A stretch of 64,000 nucleotides of DNA from Branchipolynoe longqiensis (lineage: Eukaryota; Annelida; Polychaeta; Phyllodocida; Polynoidae): the NCBI GenBank assembly GCA_030323885.1, contig CM059199.1:77162781-77226780 (forward strand), given 5' to 3'. The position numbers and the translations under genes are program-made. Below are positions 21,849 through 33,485 of this stretch, piece by piece. The first letter of the stretch is position 1, and every line of letters begins with the position of its first letter. Under the pieces are notes generated by a model. The model was not told the DNA's origin, made no database searches, and worked only from the letters and a program-made list of their open reading frames with translations.

Positions 21849-22205
21849 AGTACCACGTGACTGTTGCTTCACCACGTGACTGTTGCTTCACCACGTGACT
21901 GTTGCTTCACCACGTGACTGTTGCTTCACCACGTGACTGTTGCCTCACCGTGTGACTGATGCCTCGCCACGTGACTGTTGCTTCACCAAGTGACTGTTGC
22001 TTCACCACATGACTTGCTTCATCACATGACTGTTTCCTCACCACATGACTGTTGCTTCACCACATGACTGTTGCTTCACATGACGGTTGCCTCACCACTT
22101 GACTGTTGTTTCACCTTGTGACTGTTGCCTCAACACGTGACTGTTGCTTCACCAAATGGCTCTTGCCTTCACCACGTGACTCTCGCCTTCACCACGTGAC
22201 TGTGA
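21849..22205. repeat. 19-bp minisatellite with E-box, TTCACCACGTGACTGTTGC
   Basis: About 18 degenerate units, roughly half retaining the palindromic E-box CACGTG in the context CCACGTGAC. The array resumes after an inserted repeat at 22399-22430 and touches the acceptor TGCAG of the exon at 22436. Confidence 0.9.
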
Positions 22206-22398
22206 CCAAGCGGGGCATGTGATATGTCACGGCCCGCCAGCTGGACAGCTCTTGGGAGGTGCCCAGGCCAAAAAACTAAGCAGATACCACCAAAACCACA
22301 CGCCAAACACATACCAACCATCTATTGCGTACAAGCCTATAATATGTGAATAGAGTAGGCTAGTCTAGGGATAAGAGTAGAAGGAAAACAATTGTCAA
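22206..22398 (+). mobile_element. LINE 3'-UTR fragment inside the E-box array
   Basis: Shares GCGGGGCATGTGATATGTCA, GTACAAGCCTATAATATG and TAGGCTAGTCTAGGGATAAG with 58920-59090, where the same sequence follows a LINE reverse-transcriptase end. It is therefore a 5'-truncated LINE tail. Units of the E-box array flank it on both sides. Confidence 0.65.
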
Positions 22399-22435
22399 GA
22401 TGACTGTTGCTTCACCACGTGACTGTTGCCTGCAG

Positions 22436-22572
22436 GGACCTGCTGGATGAGGCGAAGGACTACCACCTGATGCCAGACCGCCGGCAGCAGCTGCAGACGT
22501 TCAAGACGAGGCCGCGCTGCTGCCTGGACGTGGTGGGGCTGATCTACGCAGTGGGCGGGCTGACGTCATCAG
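22436..22572 (+). CDS. KLHL18: KLHL18-like exon (BACK-Kelch linker and first kelch strand)
   Basis: Acceptor CCTGCAG|G and donor CAG|GTATGT. It reads [20 protein letters not shown], then RPRCC, and [11 protein letters not shown], that is the end of the BACK domain and the first GG-containing strand of the kelch propeller. YHLMP.RR followed by RPRCC and GLIYAVGGL is what makes me call KLHL18 rather than KLHL2/3/20. It ends in phase 1. No later kelch exon was found in the window. Confidence 0.9.
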
Positions 22573-22574
22573 GT

Positions 22575-24034
22575 ATGTAATGTATGTAGTTATACTGTAC
22601 TCTACATGGTACTCAGACACCAGGGTCACTGTGTGTATTCTACACATGGTACTCAGACACCAGGGTCACTGTGTGTATTCTACACGGTACTCAGATACCA
22701 GGGTCACTGTGTATTCTACACATGGTACTCAGATGCCAGGGTCACTGTGTATTCTACACACGGTACTCAGATGCCAGGGTCACTGTGTGTATTCTACACA
22801 TGGTACTCAGATACCAGGGTCACTGTGTGTATTCTACACACGGTACTCAGATGCCAGGGTCACTGTGTGTATTATACACACGGTACTCAGATGCCAGGGT
22901 CACTGTGTGTATTCTACACATGGTACTCATATACCAGGGTCACTGTGTGTATTCTAAACGGTACTCAGATACCAGGGTCACTGTGTGTATTCTACACGGT
23001 ACTCAGATACCAGGGTCACTGTGTATTCTACACATGGTACTCAGATGCCAGGGTCACTGTGTGTATTCTACACGGTACTCAGATACCATGGTCACTGTGT
23101 GTATTCTACACACGGTACTCAGACACCAGGGTCACTGTGTGTATTCTACACATGGTACTCAGATGCCAGGGTCACTGTGTGTATTCTACACACGGTACTC
23201 AGACACCAGGGTCACTGTGTGTATTCTACACATGGTACTCAGACACCAGGGTCACTGTGTGTATTCTACACATGGTACTCAGATGCCAGGGTCACTGTGT
23301 GTATTCTACACACGGTACTCAGATGCCATGGTCACTGTGTGTATTCTACACATGGTACTCAGATACCAGGGTCACTGTGTATTCTACACATGGTACTCAG
23401 ATGCCAGGGTCACTGTGTGTATTCTACATGGTACTCAGATACCAGGGTCACTGTGTGTATTCTACACATGGTACTCAGATGCCAGGGTCACTGTGTGTAT
23501 TCTACACATGGTACTCAGACACCAGGGTCACTGTGTGTATTCTACACATGGTACTCAGATGCCAGGGTCACTGTGTGTATTCTACACATGGTACTCAGAT
23601 ACCAGGGTCACTGTGTGTATTCTACACATGGTACTCAGACACCAGGGTCACTGTGTGTATTCTACACATGGTACTCAGATACCAGGGTCACTGTGTGTAT
23701 TCTACACGGTACTCAGATACCAGGGTCACTGTGTGTATTCTACACACGGTACTCAGATGCCAGGGTCACTGTGTGTATTCTACACATGGTACTCAGACAC
23801 CAGGGTCACTGTGTGTATTCTACACGGTACTCAGATACCAGGGTCACTGTGTATTCTACACACGGTACTCATATACCAGGGTCACTGTGTGTATTCTACA
23901 CATGGTACTCATATACCAGGGTCACTGTGTGTATTCTACACATGGTACTCATATACCAGGGTCACTGTGTGTATTCTACACGGTACTCAGATACCAGGGT
24001 CACTGTGTATTCTACACGGTACTCAGATACCAGG
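22575..24034. repeat. 40-bp minisatellite, left block
   Basis: About 37 units of 36-40 bp starting TCTACACATGGTACTCAGAT and ending TCACTGTGTGTAT. It begins about 20 bp after the exon donor. Variants alternate ATACC/ATGCC/ACACC. It is cut at 24034 by the gypsy LTR and resumes at 35213. Confidence 0.96.
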
Positions 24035-24196
24035 TGTGACATATGCTAATATGTATATAGCTGGTTACGGCGTGTAAGGTACAGCCGGGAACCAGCGGAG
24101 GAACCAGCGGAGGAACCAGCAGAGGAACCAGCGTGGGTAACCTGAATAAATCACTTGTATCACGGACACGGTAGTGTACAGACTTCCTTATTATTA
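24035..24196 (+). repeat. 5' LTR of gypsy element A
   Basis: Starts TGTGACATATGCTAATATGT and ends CTTCCTTATTATTA. It differs from the 3' LTR mainly by three extra 12-bp GGAACCAGCGGA-type repeats. A likely primer-binding site TGGTGTCAGATCCGG follows at 24199. Confidence 0.85.
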
Positions 24197-25040
24197 CCTG
24201 GTGTCAGATCCGGACCAAGATATCGAAAAGTCGCTGCAAGGCTTGAAGCTTCCGGGACATTTGAACATGGGCGAACACCTTGCCTCTAATTGGTACAGGT
24301 GGTATAGTAGCTACAAAATTTATGCAAGAGCAGCGGGGATAGCTGCAAAACCGGAAAAAATGCAGATGTGCATTTTTCTACACGTGGCAGGGCCTGAAGC
24401 CCAAAAAGTCTACCGGACCATGAAGTTCACGCCCAGTCAGCAGGATAAAGTAGCCCCGCCAGTTGAAGCATTCCGCCACTACTGCGAGTGCAAAACTAAT
24501 ATGACAGTTTTGTGCTACAGGTTCAATTCGTATGACCAGGGAGTTGAACAAATGAACAACCATATAAGGGAGCTCAAGAATTTGATTCCGAAGCCGAAGA
24601 ACCATTATTGTGTGACCGGATAGTGTGTGGCATCAAGTGTGACACGTTGCAGGACCGTTTACTTCAAACACCCAAACTGACCCTGCAGCTGTGTGACGAT
24701 ATGTGCCGCATGAGTGAACCCCCAGCCACCCAGCTATCCAGAGACAAGGCGGCGCCAGCAGTGGATGCCATTAGTAGGCGTCAACCCTACCAGGTGGCGG
24801 CACTGGCAGCGAGACCGGCACAGGCATGGGGCCGCAGGTACTCGTCGAGCGCACCGAACTCAGGACGAACACCATGCGGATGGTGCGGATACAACCCCAC
24901 CGGAAAGGTCAGTGCCCAGCAAAAGGAAAACCTTGTGCCGGTTGCAGTAAGATAGGACATTTTATTAAAGTGTGTAGAAGTCAAGTGCAGCGAGCGCCGG
25001 TTGATGAGATTGCTTCGTACGAACACAACATGCCACCTGA
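24197..25040 (+). pseudogene. Gypsy A gag
   Basis: Reads LPGHLNMGEHLASNWYRWYS, AGPEAQKVYRTMKF, then after a frameshift near 24605 CDRIVCGIKCDTLQDRLL, and after another shift the zinc knuckle CAGCSKIGHFIKVC (about 24935-24980). The order matches Mag/SURL-type gypsy Gag (capsid, then CCHC). At least two frameshifts make it non-functional. Confidence 0.8.
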
Positions 25041-25064
25041 CATGACACACCACCTGATGAGCCA

Positions 25065-25678
25065 ATGGACCTGTTCGTGGGAGTGTTGTCTGACAACAAC
25101 ATAAACTCTCACCTGTGGTTTGTGAACATCAACATGGGAAAAACAATTGTGCAATTTAAAATGGATACAGGATCGCAGGCGAACATCTTGCCAGCCAGGA
25201 TCTTCAAGAACAATGGCAACATCCAACGCAGACCGAGCAGATGCAACCTGGTAACATATGCAGGAACCCGAATTCGACCGATTGGAGAGTGTACAACACG
25301 CGTGAAAGGAGAGGAGCTGCGGTTTCAAGTCACTAACATCGGGGCACCGATACTCAGGAACGATGCTTGTGTTTGTCTACAGCTGATTGCATGCATCCAC
25401 ACGATCCACATGGCAGAGGCACCTACACCTGCGAATCCCGCCACTGTCGAACAAGCGCAAAATCTGGTAACAGAATATTCTGACGTATTCCAAGGGTTAG
25501 GGAAGATAACAACACATGCTAAGATATATGTAGACAAGCAAGTAGAACCATGTATCGACCCTCCCCGTCGCATTCCGCACGTAATTGAAAGTAAAGTAAA
25601 GGCAGAATTAGATCGCATGATGGAATTAAATGTCATAGTGGAGGTAACTGAACCCACCCCCTGGGTGAATTCCATTAC
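25065..25678 (+). pseudogene. Gypsy A protease and RT N-terminus
   Basis: An aspartic protease motif FKMDTGSQANILPA sits near 25160. The RT lead-in PPRRIPHVIESKVKAELDRM and TPWVNSIT end at 25678, where the hAT-like MITE begins. The reading resumes at 26349 with ITIVKKTQ. Confidence 0.8.
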
Positions 25679-26348
25679 TAGGTATGTGACAAAAAAATTC
25701 AAACTTAACAGATTCCAACATAAAATACATCATTACAAAGGTATTGTAAAGTCCTTTCTAATGACATCTAAATCATCATCCTGTGACAATTATCAAGGAA
25801 GTTGTGACACTTTCTAATGCGTTTTTTTAGGTTAATTTGGTTCCATTGTTTCAATGGAAAACCACTTGAATTTTGTGACCCATCTCAAGTGTGGTGTGCA
25901 CCGCGCAGTGCTCCGCGGGACACACGAGTAGCATGAAAGTGGCATTTTTTTCAAGTACACACCTTTTTATCCACCGTCAAAAGCACTGTTCCCTTCCTCA
26001 CATTAACACCAAATTTCATCATAAGATAGAGAAGTATATAAAGAAACCAAATAAACTAATTTCAAAATTAGTAAAACTCACCTTCAGGTAGAATTCCAGT
26101 GATTAAACAGACATAAATTTGAATAAAGATTTTTTGTCACTTCTATAAATCGGACAGCAAATATTTTTGGATGTAGCAGTAGAGCAAAATGTGAACTAAA
26201 TCATCCATATGGTTGAATTCCTGGTAGTCCTAAAATAAAGGTTGCAAGAGAGAGGTAACATGAGAGTCTAATGTGCACCGCGCAGTGCTCCGCGCAAGCC
26301 TGTGGAACGAGCGAGTCCGGTGAAATCGCCGTGTTATTCGCATACCTA
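25679..26348. mobile_element. hAT-like MITE inside gypsy A RT
   Basis: A 670-bp insertion with terminal inverted repeats TAGGTATGTG / CGCATACCTA, flanked by CCATTAC on both sides (25672-25678 and 26349-26355). The eighth base differs (T/A), compatible with an 8-bp hAT target duplication. No transposase is present. A 20-bp motif GTGCACCGCGCAGTGCTCCG occurs twice inside (about 25898 and 26273). Confidence 0.75.
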
Positions 26349-27562
26349 CCATTACTATTGTAAAAAAAACACAATAAAATTAGAGTGTGCCTAGATCCGA
26401 CTAAGCTGAATAGAGCTATTAACAGAGGACCGTACGCTACACGTACGATCGAAGAAGTAGTTTCGAAATTAGATATTGCCAGATATCTTTCGGATTTAGA
26501 CGCAAATAGTGGCTACTGGCAAGTGGAACTAGATGATGAAAGCTCTAAGCTTTGCACCTTTAACACTCCCTGGGGTAGGTTCAGGTATACCAGGTTACCG
26601 GTATCAGCACAGCAGGTGACATATTTATATATGAGAGGAATAAAATATTAGGCAATCTAAAAGGGGTGAACGTTGTCACAGATGACATTTTGGTGTATGG
26701 CAGGACAATCGCCGAGAATAATGAGAATTTGACAACAGTGCTGAAACGGGCCCGAGAGGTAAATCTCAAACTGAATCCAACTAAATCGAAAATCTGTAAA
26801 ACCGAAGTAACTTATGTAGGCCACACCATTACACAAGAAGGGCTATTGCCGAGTAAAGAAAGGGTGCAAGCAGTTACAGACATGCCAATCCCGACTAACG
26901 TAGCAGCAGTACAGCATTTTTTAGGCATGGTGGGCTACGTTAGTAAATTCATTCCGAATCTATCAACGATCAGCAAACCATTACGTGTTTTAATAAACAA
27001 AACTATTGCATGGCATTGGGATTCAGAACAACAGAATGCTTTTGACACCCTAAAGTCCTTGCTTACAACTGCACCAGTACTGCGGTTCTACAATGTAAAT
27101 AAAGAAATAACCTTGCGTAGATGCGTCCAAGTCAGGCCTTGGCGCAGCGGTAATACAAGAGAACCAACCAATTGCATTAGCTTCCAAATCATTAGACAAC
27201 ACCCAGTCTAACTATGCAACAATTGAAAAGGAATTACTAGCAATATCCTTTGGATGTAAGAAATTCCATAATTATATATTTGGAAAAACTGTAAACGTGC
27301 ATGTCATATATATATATATATATATATATATGACAGGATGCGGATGCACCTCCTAACCTATGACATAAATGTTTCTTATATTAAAGGCTCTCAAATGTTT
27401 ATTGCAGACATGCTTTCACAAGATCACAGCCAGACGATCGAACCAAATGACCTCTTCGATCAACAAATAAACATGGCTTCCATCTCATTGCTAGACAACT
27501 CAACAGAGCAGATACAAACAGAAACATCGAAAGATGCAACGCTAGTTGAGGTAACACAATGA
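26349..27562 (+). pseudogene. Gypsy A RT-RNase H
   Basis: Contains VCLDPTKLNRAI, DANSGYWQVELD, FNTPWGRFRYTRLP, then after a break VTDDILVYG (RT active site) and FLGMVGYVSKFIPNLS. RNase H is frameshifted at about 27115. A 26-bp AT palindrome replaces part of it at 27306-27331. It ends GSQMFIADMLSQ. Confidence 0.85.
27306..27331. repeat. (TA)n palindrome replacing part of RNase H
   Basis: Perfect self-complementary TCATATA...TATATGA tract inside the RNase H frame. The TDHKPL segment expected here is missing. Confidence 0.8.
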
Positions 27563-27669
27563 ATGCAGCAAGGATGGCCTGAGCACAGTAATAAAGTGCC
27601 GCCAAGTGTAAAACCCGTCCAGACGTACCACACAGAAATAACGGTAGACAATGGTATTTTGCTCAAATG

Positions 27670-28220
27670 AAACAGAATAATAATTCCTCAGTCCATGCAT
27701 TCACAAATGCTAAAGAAGCTACGTGAAACCCACATGGGAATAACAAAGAGTAAGCAGCTTTCACTAGATTACATTTTCTGGCCAGGGATGCAAAAAGAAT
27801 TATGCCAACAATTCAGAAACAAGCTGCATAAAAAACCACTGCACCCACACGAAGTACCAAAAATGCCTTACAAAAATTGGGGTAGATCTCTTCCAAATTA
27901 AAGAACGAGTGTTTTTAATAGCGGTGGACTTATTATTCAAAATTTCCAGAAATATCGGAACTAACCTCAACAACCAGTGCATCAGTCATAAGAGTACTCA
28001 AACAATTGTTCGGACGACACAGCATACCTATTACTGTCATCACAAGCAACGGGCTGCAATTTGTGTGCGCAGAATACAAAAACTTTGCAGGTGAATACGG
28101 ATTCACTCCTGTATATACTAGCCCACATCACCCGCAAAGCAACGGGCAAGTCAAGAGATCGGTACAAACGGTGAAGATAATGAAAAAGAAGGCAATACAA
28201 GAAGACAAGGATTATAACCT
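27670..28220 (+). pseudogene. Gypsy A integrase, N-terminal and core part
   Basis: Reads LKKLRETHMGITKSKQL (zinc-binding His region), FWPGMQKE, then SNGLQFVCAEYKNFAGEYGF and SPHHPQSNGQVKRSVQT from the catalytic core. SDNG is changed to TSNG, and several stops occur. It is interrupted at about 28221 by gypsy element B and continues at 33206. Confidence 0.8.
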
Positions 28221-28763
28221 TGTGTAAAATATTCTGATAAAACACATTGGTGGGGAATGTGAACTGGTCTATAAGGGATTATAAATGGTCTATAAAGGTA
28301 AATGATGTATAGGGCCAGGGGCATTAATGTATTATGTGATGCTGGTGATCCTTTACTTATATTAAATAGTCATTGTGTATTCTATAGATAGTGTGAGAGG
28401 GGCACTACTGTTAGTGTGGAAGGAGCTCAAGAGTTCTGCTCACAACCCCCTCCCCCCACCAACTGTTAGTCACGGATCACCACACACACAAACACAACAG
28501 GGGAGGTGAGGGCAAAGTAGCCAAGGCATGGTGGTGGTGGGTAGATCACAGTTGTCATGGTGATACTAGAATGCTTACTGTTGATTGGTGGACCTAGAAA
28601 TGCTTGATTGAAGAGCATGGTCAGGTGATATGCCATATCAAGTCCAGAAACTACTATATAATAATAAACCTGAGGGTGCAAGCTCTCACTTACTTTATTT
28701 TCACTCTATACTCTGCCTTTCTTATCCTTGCCTGTAGTGATTTCCTATTAGCCTGCCTACACA
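28221..28763 (+). repeat. Putative 5' LTR of gypsy element B
   Basis: Begins TGTGTAAAATATTCTG immediately after element A coding sequence. It contains TATATAATAATAAACCTGAG (TATA or polyadenylation-like) near 28660 and ends GCCTACACA. There is no partner LTR in the window to confirm the limits. Confidence 0.45.
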
Positions 28764-30016
28764 ACTACAGCGGCCAGCCGACAACTTTACATAATGGCGG
28801 CCACGACGAGTTGAAACCGACCGGTTTTAGAAGGTAAAACTTAGTTGACTTTGCATAACATTGACTGTGACGAATTGTGAATGTTAAATTGTTAAAAATG
28901 ACAAATTGACGGATTATAACCGACAAGTTGATACTGTAGAGAAGACTACAACTTTATAAATTAAAGTTGCAGAGTGCGATGGTTTTGAGTTTCTCTCATT
29001 TTCTGAGATAAACATATTAGGTTGATCATTATAATCTACCTTACTTTAGTTTGAAGTAACTTTTATTTTAAATCGCTAACTTTTGAGATATTTGAAATGG
29101 AAACATGCTAAAATAACTTTAGTAAGCTTGCCAAAACTCTATAGGCTTCTGCCGTAACAGGTTCTATTAATTGACTCAGTATCCCCTTATATGTGACGAC
29201 AAATGTTTAATAAGTGCACCAACATCTAAGTTAGATATGCACAATCAAATCTAGATAGTTGCTTTGGTTTTACAAATTTTAGGTTTTCATCGGACTAAGC
29301 AGCTTTAACTACGGACGGATTTCATTGACACTTGAGTATTACTGTGTACAATAGCATTTTGACTAGAACTTTATATACTATATTTAATATAACTGTCGAC
29401 TAGAAGTTGTTTTAACGGAGGTAGTTAATTATAACGTTATGGACTAGTGCTTTATATTTTATTATAGATAATACTGTGGACTAGTAGTGTTTTTGACTTA
29501 ACAGTGCAACTACGACGTTAATTCTATTCGAAATTGACAATAACGCATTATGGTAGTTATTGTAATATGAGGGTAGTGACTGCAGTATATTAAATAGTGT
29601 TAATTACAAAATTTGAGAGGACTTATTGACATCGACTGGTTAGTTTTATAGTGTGTAAGTAGTGTTATTTTTCTTCTATAGATTCTCTATTCTTTTCCTC
29701 GTTTTGCAAGGCATAAAATGATTTGAAATTGCTTTGTCAATGACTTTTTCCGACAGAAAGTGTCAATTCTTAAGGAAACATTAGTCTTTGACATTGGTAT
29801 TACTGTAATGTGCCATGTCTGAAGCCTCGTGTCACCGGTAGACATTTTTTCCATTCAGACTACTTTCAGTAATTTACTTTAGCCTTGAGGTGAATGAGAG
29901 CGTAGTAATATACTGCGAGAGAGAGTTTTCACTTTTCTCCTACATTACAGGCATATTTCTCTGGTTGGATACAATCCTACACTTTATTTCCACCGCGCTT
30001 AACTCAGCAGCCTAAA
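28764..30016 (+). other. Gypsy B leader with a dispersed repeat
   Basis: No coding sequence seen. 28966-29316 (AAAGTTGCAGAGTGCGATGG to AGCAGCTTTAAC) recurs at 57250-57765. The rest is AT-rich with repeated GGACTAGTxxTTTATA-like phrases near 29360-29480. Confidence 0.6.
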
Positions 30017-31308
30017 AATGCCTATAAACACGCCACAAGGAGGATCAACTGCGTGAACAATTTGAACTGTGGTTTGACGGTCAAATTGAACTAAGTACAT
30101 ACACTGCTAAATCTGATAAATTGAATGCGGGGAGTAGGTTTATGTCACATAGTTTAGACGCACTTAAAGAGAATGAGGAGCATTTATTTCAAGTAAGAGA
30201 ACGTAGTGAGCTTAATCAGGAAAGAGAAGAAAGTAGGGAGAAGCAAGAATTGTTGCAGTTAGAACATCGTAGTAATGAAGTACGCAACAGGTCACTAAAA
30301 TCGTCTGGCAAGTCTGTACCTATGATGGATGGAACAGATAGGGGTGCTTTGCATGAATGGATAAACCTGATTGAGAGAATAGGGACTTTAGCCGATGTAA
30401 CTGACATTCGTTTCGCATTATCGAAGGCAACTGGTACATTGCATGAGGTATTGTTGACAGCTTTCCAGCATAAAGGAGCTAAGTCGTGGGGGGACATTAA
30501 GGAAGTAATAGCGAAGACTTTGCTGTCTGCTGATATGAGGAGTCATCTTAAGAGCATAGTAATGTCAATGGTTCAGAGCAAAGGTGAGACAGTAGCTGCG
30601 TATTGTCAGCGATGTAAAACAGCTGCTGCAAAGGGGTGGGATCTTCCTTTTGCCAATTTGGGTATGGATACCTTTGAGATCCTTCTGTCCCGCTTCCTTG
30701 ATTTCTTGTTGAACGACAACACCATGTGGTACGTTGAAACTAATCGCCCACAAACTCTTGAGGAAGCATTTAATATGGCTATTCTTAGTGATAGGTTCTA
30801 GACCTTCTTTATCAGATAGTCAGGCTCTTAAAGCGCTCCAAGGGGAGATGAAGTCTCTGAGAAAGTGAGTAGAATGCTTAACATTAGCGGGTGGGGATTC
30901 TGGTTGTTCAGAAATTCATTCGGAAAACACTGCGACACTGTGTGGTGGCAGTTCTTATGCACCATGCAGACGTCTTGAGTCACCGCGCGCAAATATAGAA
31001 CTGCCGGGTGGGGTAGATACTGCATCTAAATTTAGATGTGGTTCAGTCACACAGCACACAGGGGAAGTGCGCTGTCAAAGCAACAGCGGGGAGACTATGG
31101 GAAAGCGACGCCGGCTGCACACGTGCAGACGTCTTCGGCTAAATCGGGACAAGTGTATCGAATCATACGGGGAAGCAATGCTAGTCGGATTAAATCAAAC
31201 AAAATAGCTTGTTACTTATGTAATGGATCACATGTAATGAGAGATTGTCCACATAGGGGAAAAATACTGGGTAGTAATATGAGCGGAACTACACCGTCAG
31301 GAAACTAA
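30017..31308 (+). pseudogene. Gypsy B gag with zinc knuckle
   Basis: The frame runs from about 30040 (EDQLREQFELWFDGQIEL) through a Glu/Arg-rich coiled coil (30160-30290), ALHEWINLIERIGTLADVTD, a retroviral-type capsid region and TLEEAFNMAILSDRF, stop at 30801. After a gap the zinc knuckle CYLCNGSHVMRDC lies near 31209-31250 in another frame. The start codon near 30017 is out of frame with the main block. Confidence 0.75.
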
Positions 31309-31319
31309 GCAACGCACTT

Positions 31320-33115
31320 GATACTCATCCTACTATTAATCTTGACTTTCAAGAATATATATTATCTGGTCTTGTAGACTCAGGTGCGGCTAAAAGTTTA
31401 ATACATTATGGTGCTTTTCAATGTCTGGTTGATATTGGTATAGCACATAGGCAATTGTATCTGGGTAGTAGACTGAGGTCACTCTCAGGTCATTTAATTC
31501 CAACTTTAGGTGTAGCATATATTTCTATCTATGATACGTAATGTCCTTTCTTTGTAGTTGAATCATTAGCTTTTGACTTATTATTAGGTACAGATGTAAT
31601 GGAAATTTGTAATGCTGAGATTTGTTACAGGAATAAGTTTGTTTCCTTATGTGATATTGTACATCCTTGGAGAAGTTTAGAATTAATTGATAGTAGAATA
31701 GCAGGGATAGTTCTAGGGGTAGACTATTGGAAGATACAATTTCCCTTGTTATTTCGTGATTCTGATGAGAGACTTAAAGCTATAAAGGTAATTGAAATGC
31801 ATATAGCCACAGGGAATGCATATCCTCAAAATCAAAGACCTTATAGAATACCTTTAAGTAAAAGACACATTGTAGAAAAAGAATTAAAAAGAATGTTAGA
31901 TGATGATATTATAGAGGTTGGTAGTAGTCCTTGGGCTTCACCAGTTATGTTAGTGCTGAAGAAAGATGGTACTATTCGTCTTTGTGGTGACTACTGTAAA
32001 TTAAATGCAGTTACAATTAAAGATGCTTATTCTCTACCCCGGATGCAGGAAACTTTTGATCAATTGCATGGTGCTAAAAAATGTTACCACCATTGACCTT
32101 AAATCTGGTTATTGGTAATGGGAGATGAGGTTAGTAGACCTAAAACCATGATAAACACACATAGGAGATTATTTCAGTTTACGTGTATGCAATTTGGATT
32201 GACAAATGCACCAGCTGTATTCCAAAGAATGATGAATGTAACCTTTGCAGAACATTTAGGTAAATGTTGTCTAATTTATTTAGATGATATCATAATTTAT
32301 TCACCAGATGAGGAGAGTCATCAAAAAGATGTAGCTAGTATTTTGACTATCTTGCAGGATAATAGTATGACTATTAAAGAATCTAAATGTTAATTCGGAG
32401 TAGCTGAAGTAAAACTCTTAGGTTACGTTGTATGTGCAGCAAGACTTAAACTGGATCCTGAAAAAAGTGTTGCCATAAGAGATATGGCTTCACCGACTAG
32501 TAAAAAAAGAAGTAAGACGTTTGCTAGGATCGACAGGGTATTATAGACAATTAATTCCTAATTATGCTGATGTTGTAGCTCCTATAACTTATTTAACTAG
32601 TAATAAATGTAGCTTTAAATGGACTGTAGAATGTGAAAATGCGTGGAATGAGTTGAAGGATCTTTTTATTAGAATGTGTACTTCTACAATGTCCTGATCC
32701 TTTTAAACCTTATAAACTGTATACTGATGCTTCTGAGTACAGTCTAGGTGATGTCCTGGTACAGGAGGATGAGAATGGAATAGACAGGACAGTACATCTA
32801 ATAAGTACTAGATTTTCTCCTGCTCAGTGTAATTATCCTACTATAGAGAAAGAAGCATTTGCTATAATTTATGCTCTCGTAAAATTAAGACCTTACTTAT
32901 ATGGTGCAGATTTTACTATCTATACAGATCATGCTCCATCGAAATGTTTTTCCACTAAAGAGATGCGTAATACACGTATACAACATTGGGCAGTATTATT
33001 ATCAGAATTTTCAGCACCAATTGTATATATGAGAGGAGTAGACAATGTCTGGGCTGATATGTTGTCCAGATTAAGACCTAATACAGAGGCAAAAGAACCA
33101 GTTTGCATTTGATTC
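31320..33115 (+). pseudogene. Gypsy B protease-RT-RNase H
   Basis: Protease VDSGAAKSLIHYGA near 31375. RT motifs: [54 protein letters not shown] and YLDDIIIYS (about 32276-32300). RNase H: LYTDASEYSLGDVLVQED, TIEKEAFAIIYAL, YTDHAP and DMLSRL. In-frame stops occur near 31540, 32115 and 32392, and frameshifts near 32510 and 32690. Base composition is AT-rich, unlike the DIRS elements nearby. Confidence 0.85.
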
Positions 33116-33205
33116 ACTGTTAGCAGAACAGACAATTCCTTTTTAGCACTATAAACTGTCATATAATGAGGTAATTAATGAACAGAAAAGGATGAGCGAG
33201 TATAC

Positions 33206-33485
33206 TGCTAAATTTCAGAAACACCCCTCTGGTGGGCTTAAATGCATCACCTTCACAGCTCCTTATGAGCAGAAGGCTTAGGTAAAAAATCCCCACAACA
33301 CCAGCACAGTTAAAACCATACGCCCAAATTACAAAAAGCCAACAGATCCTAAAAATTCAAAAGACCCAAAAGAAATTTGTTGACAGACATGCTGGCAAAC
33401 CACATCAACCGTTAAAAGTAAGTGATAAAGTAAGATACTTAACGCATACATGTGAATGGGCTGACAGGCAATTCACAAGCACAGA
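33206..33485 (+). pseudogene. Gypsy A integrase, C-terminal part
   Basis: Resumes LLNFRNTPLVGLNASPSQLL then MSRRLR, stop, and after it a basic region and LKVSDKVRYLTHTCEWADRQ. It completes the integrase interrupted at 28220. One TAA falls after SRRLR. Confidence 0.78.

Larger units (their letters stand above)
28221..33205 (+). mobile_element. Ty3/gypsy element B, 3'-truncated, nested in element A integrase
   Basis: Element A integrase stops after QEDKDYNLV and resumes at 33206 with LLNFRNTPLVGLNAS. The intervening 5 kb holds a different gypsy: putative 5' LTR, long leader, gag, protease, RT and RNase H. Its integrase and 3' LTR are missing. The truncation falls in the RNase H-integrase linker. 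Confidence 0.75.

Noticed and set aside
18605..21894. Minus-strand open frames up to 762 codons (Cys/Val/Ser/Pro-rich)
   Set aside because: They are read-through of a 19-bp repeat lacking stops; several frames are open at once and no promoter or unique sequence supports them.
22580..24077. Frames of 354-477 codons (and 35146-36400)
   Set aside because: 40-bp minisatellite read in three phases; not protein coding.
27800..28245. Minus-strand frames opposite the gypsy A integrase
   Set aside because: Antisense to recognisable integrase motifs; no independent support.
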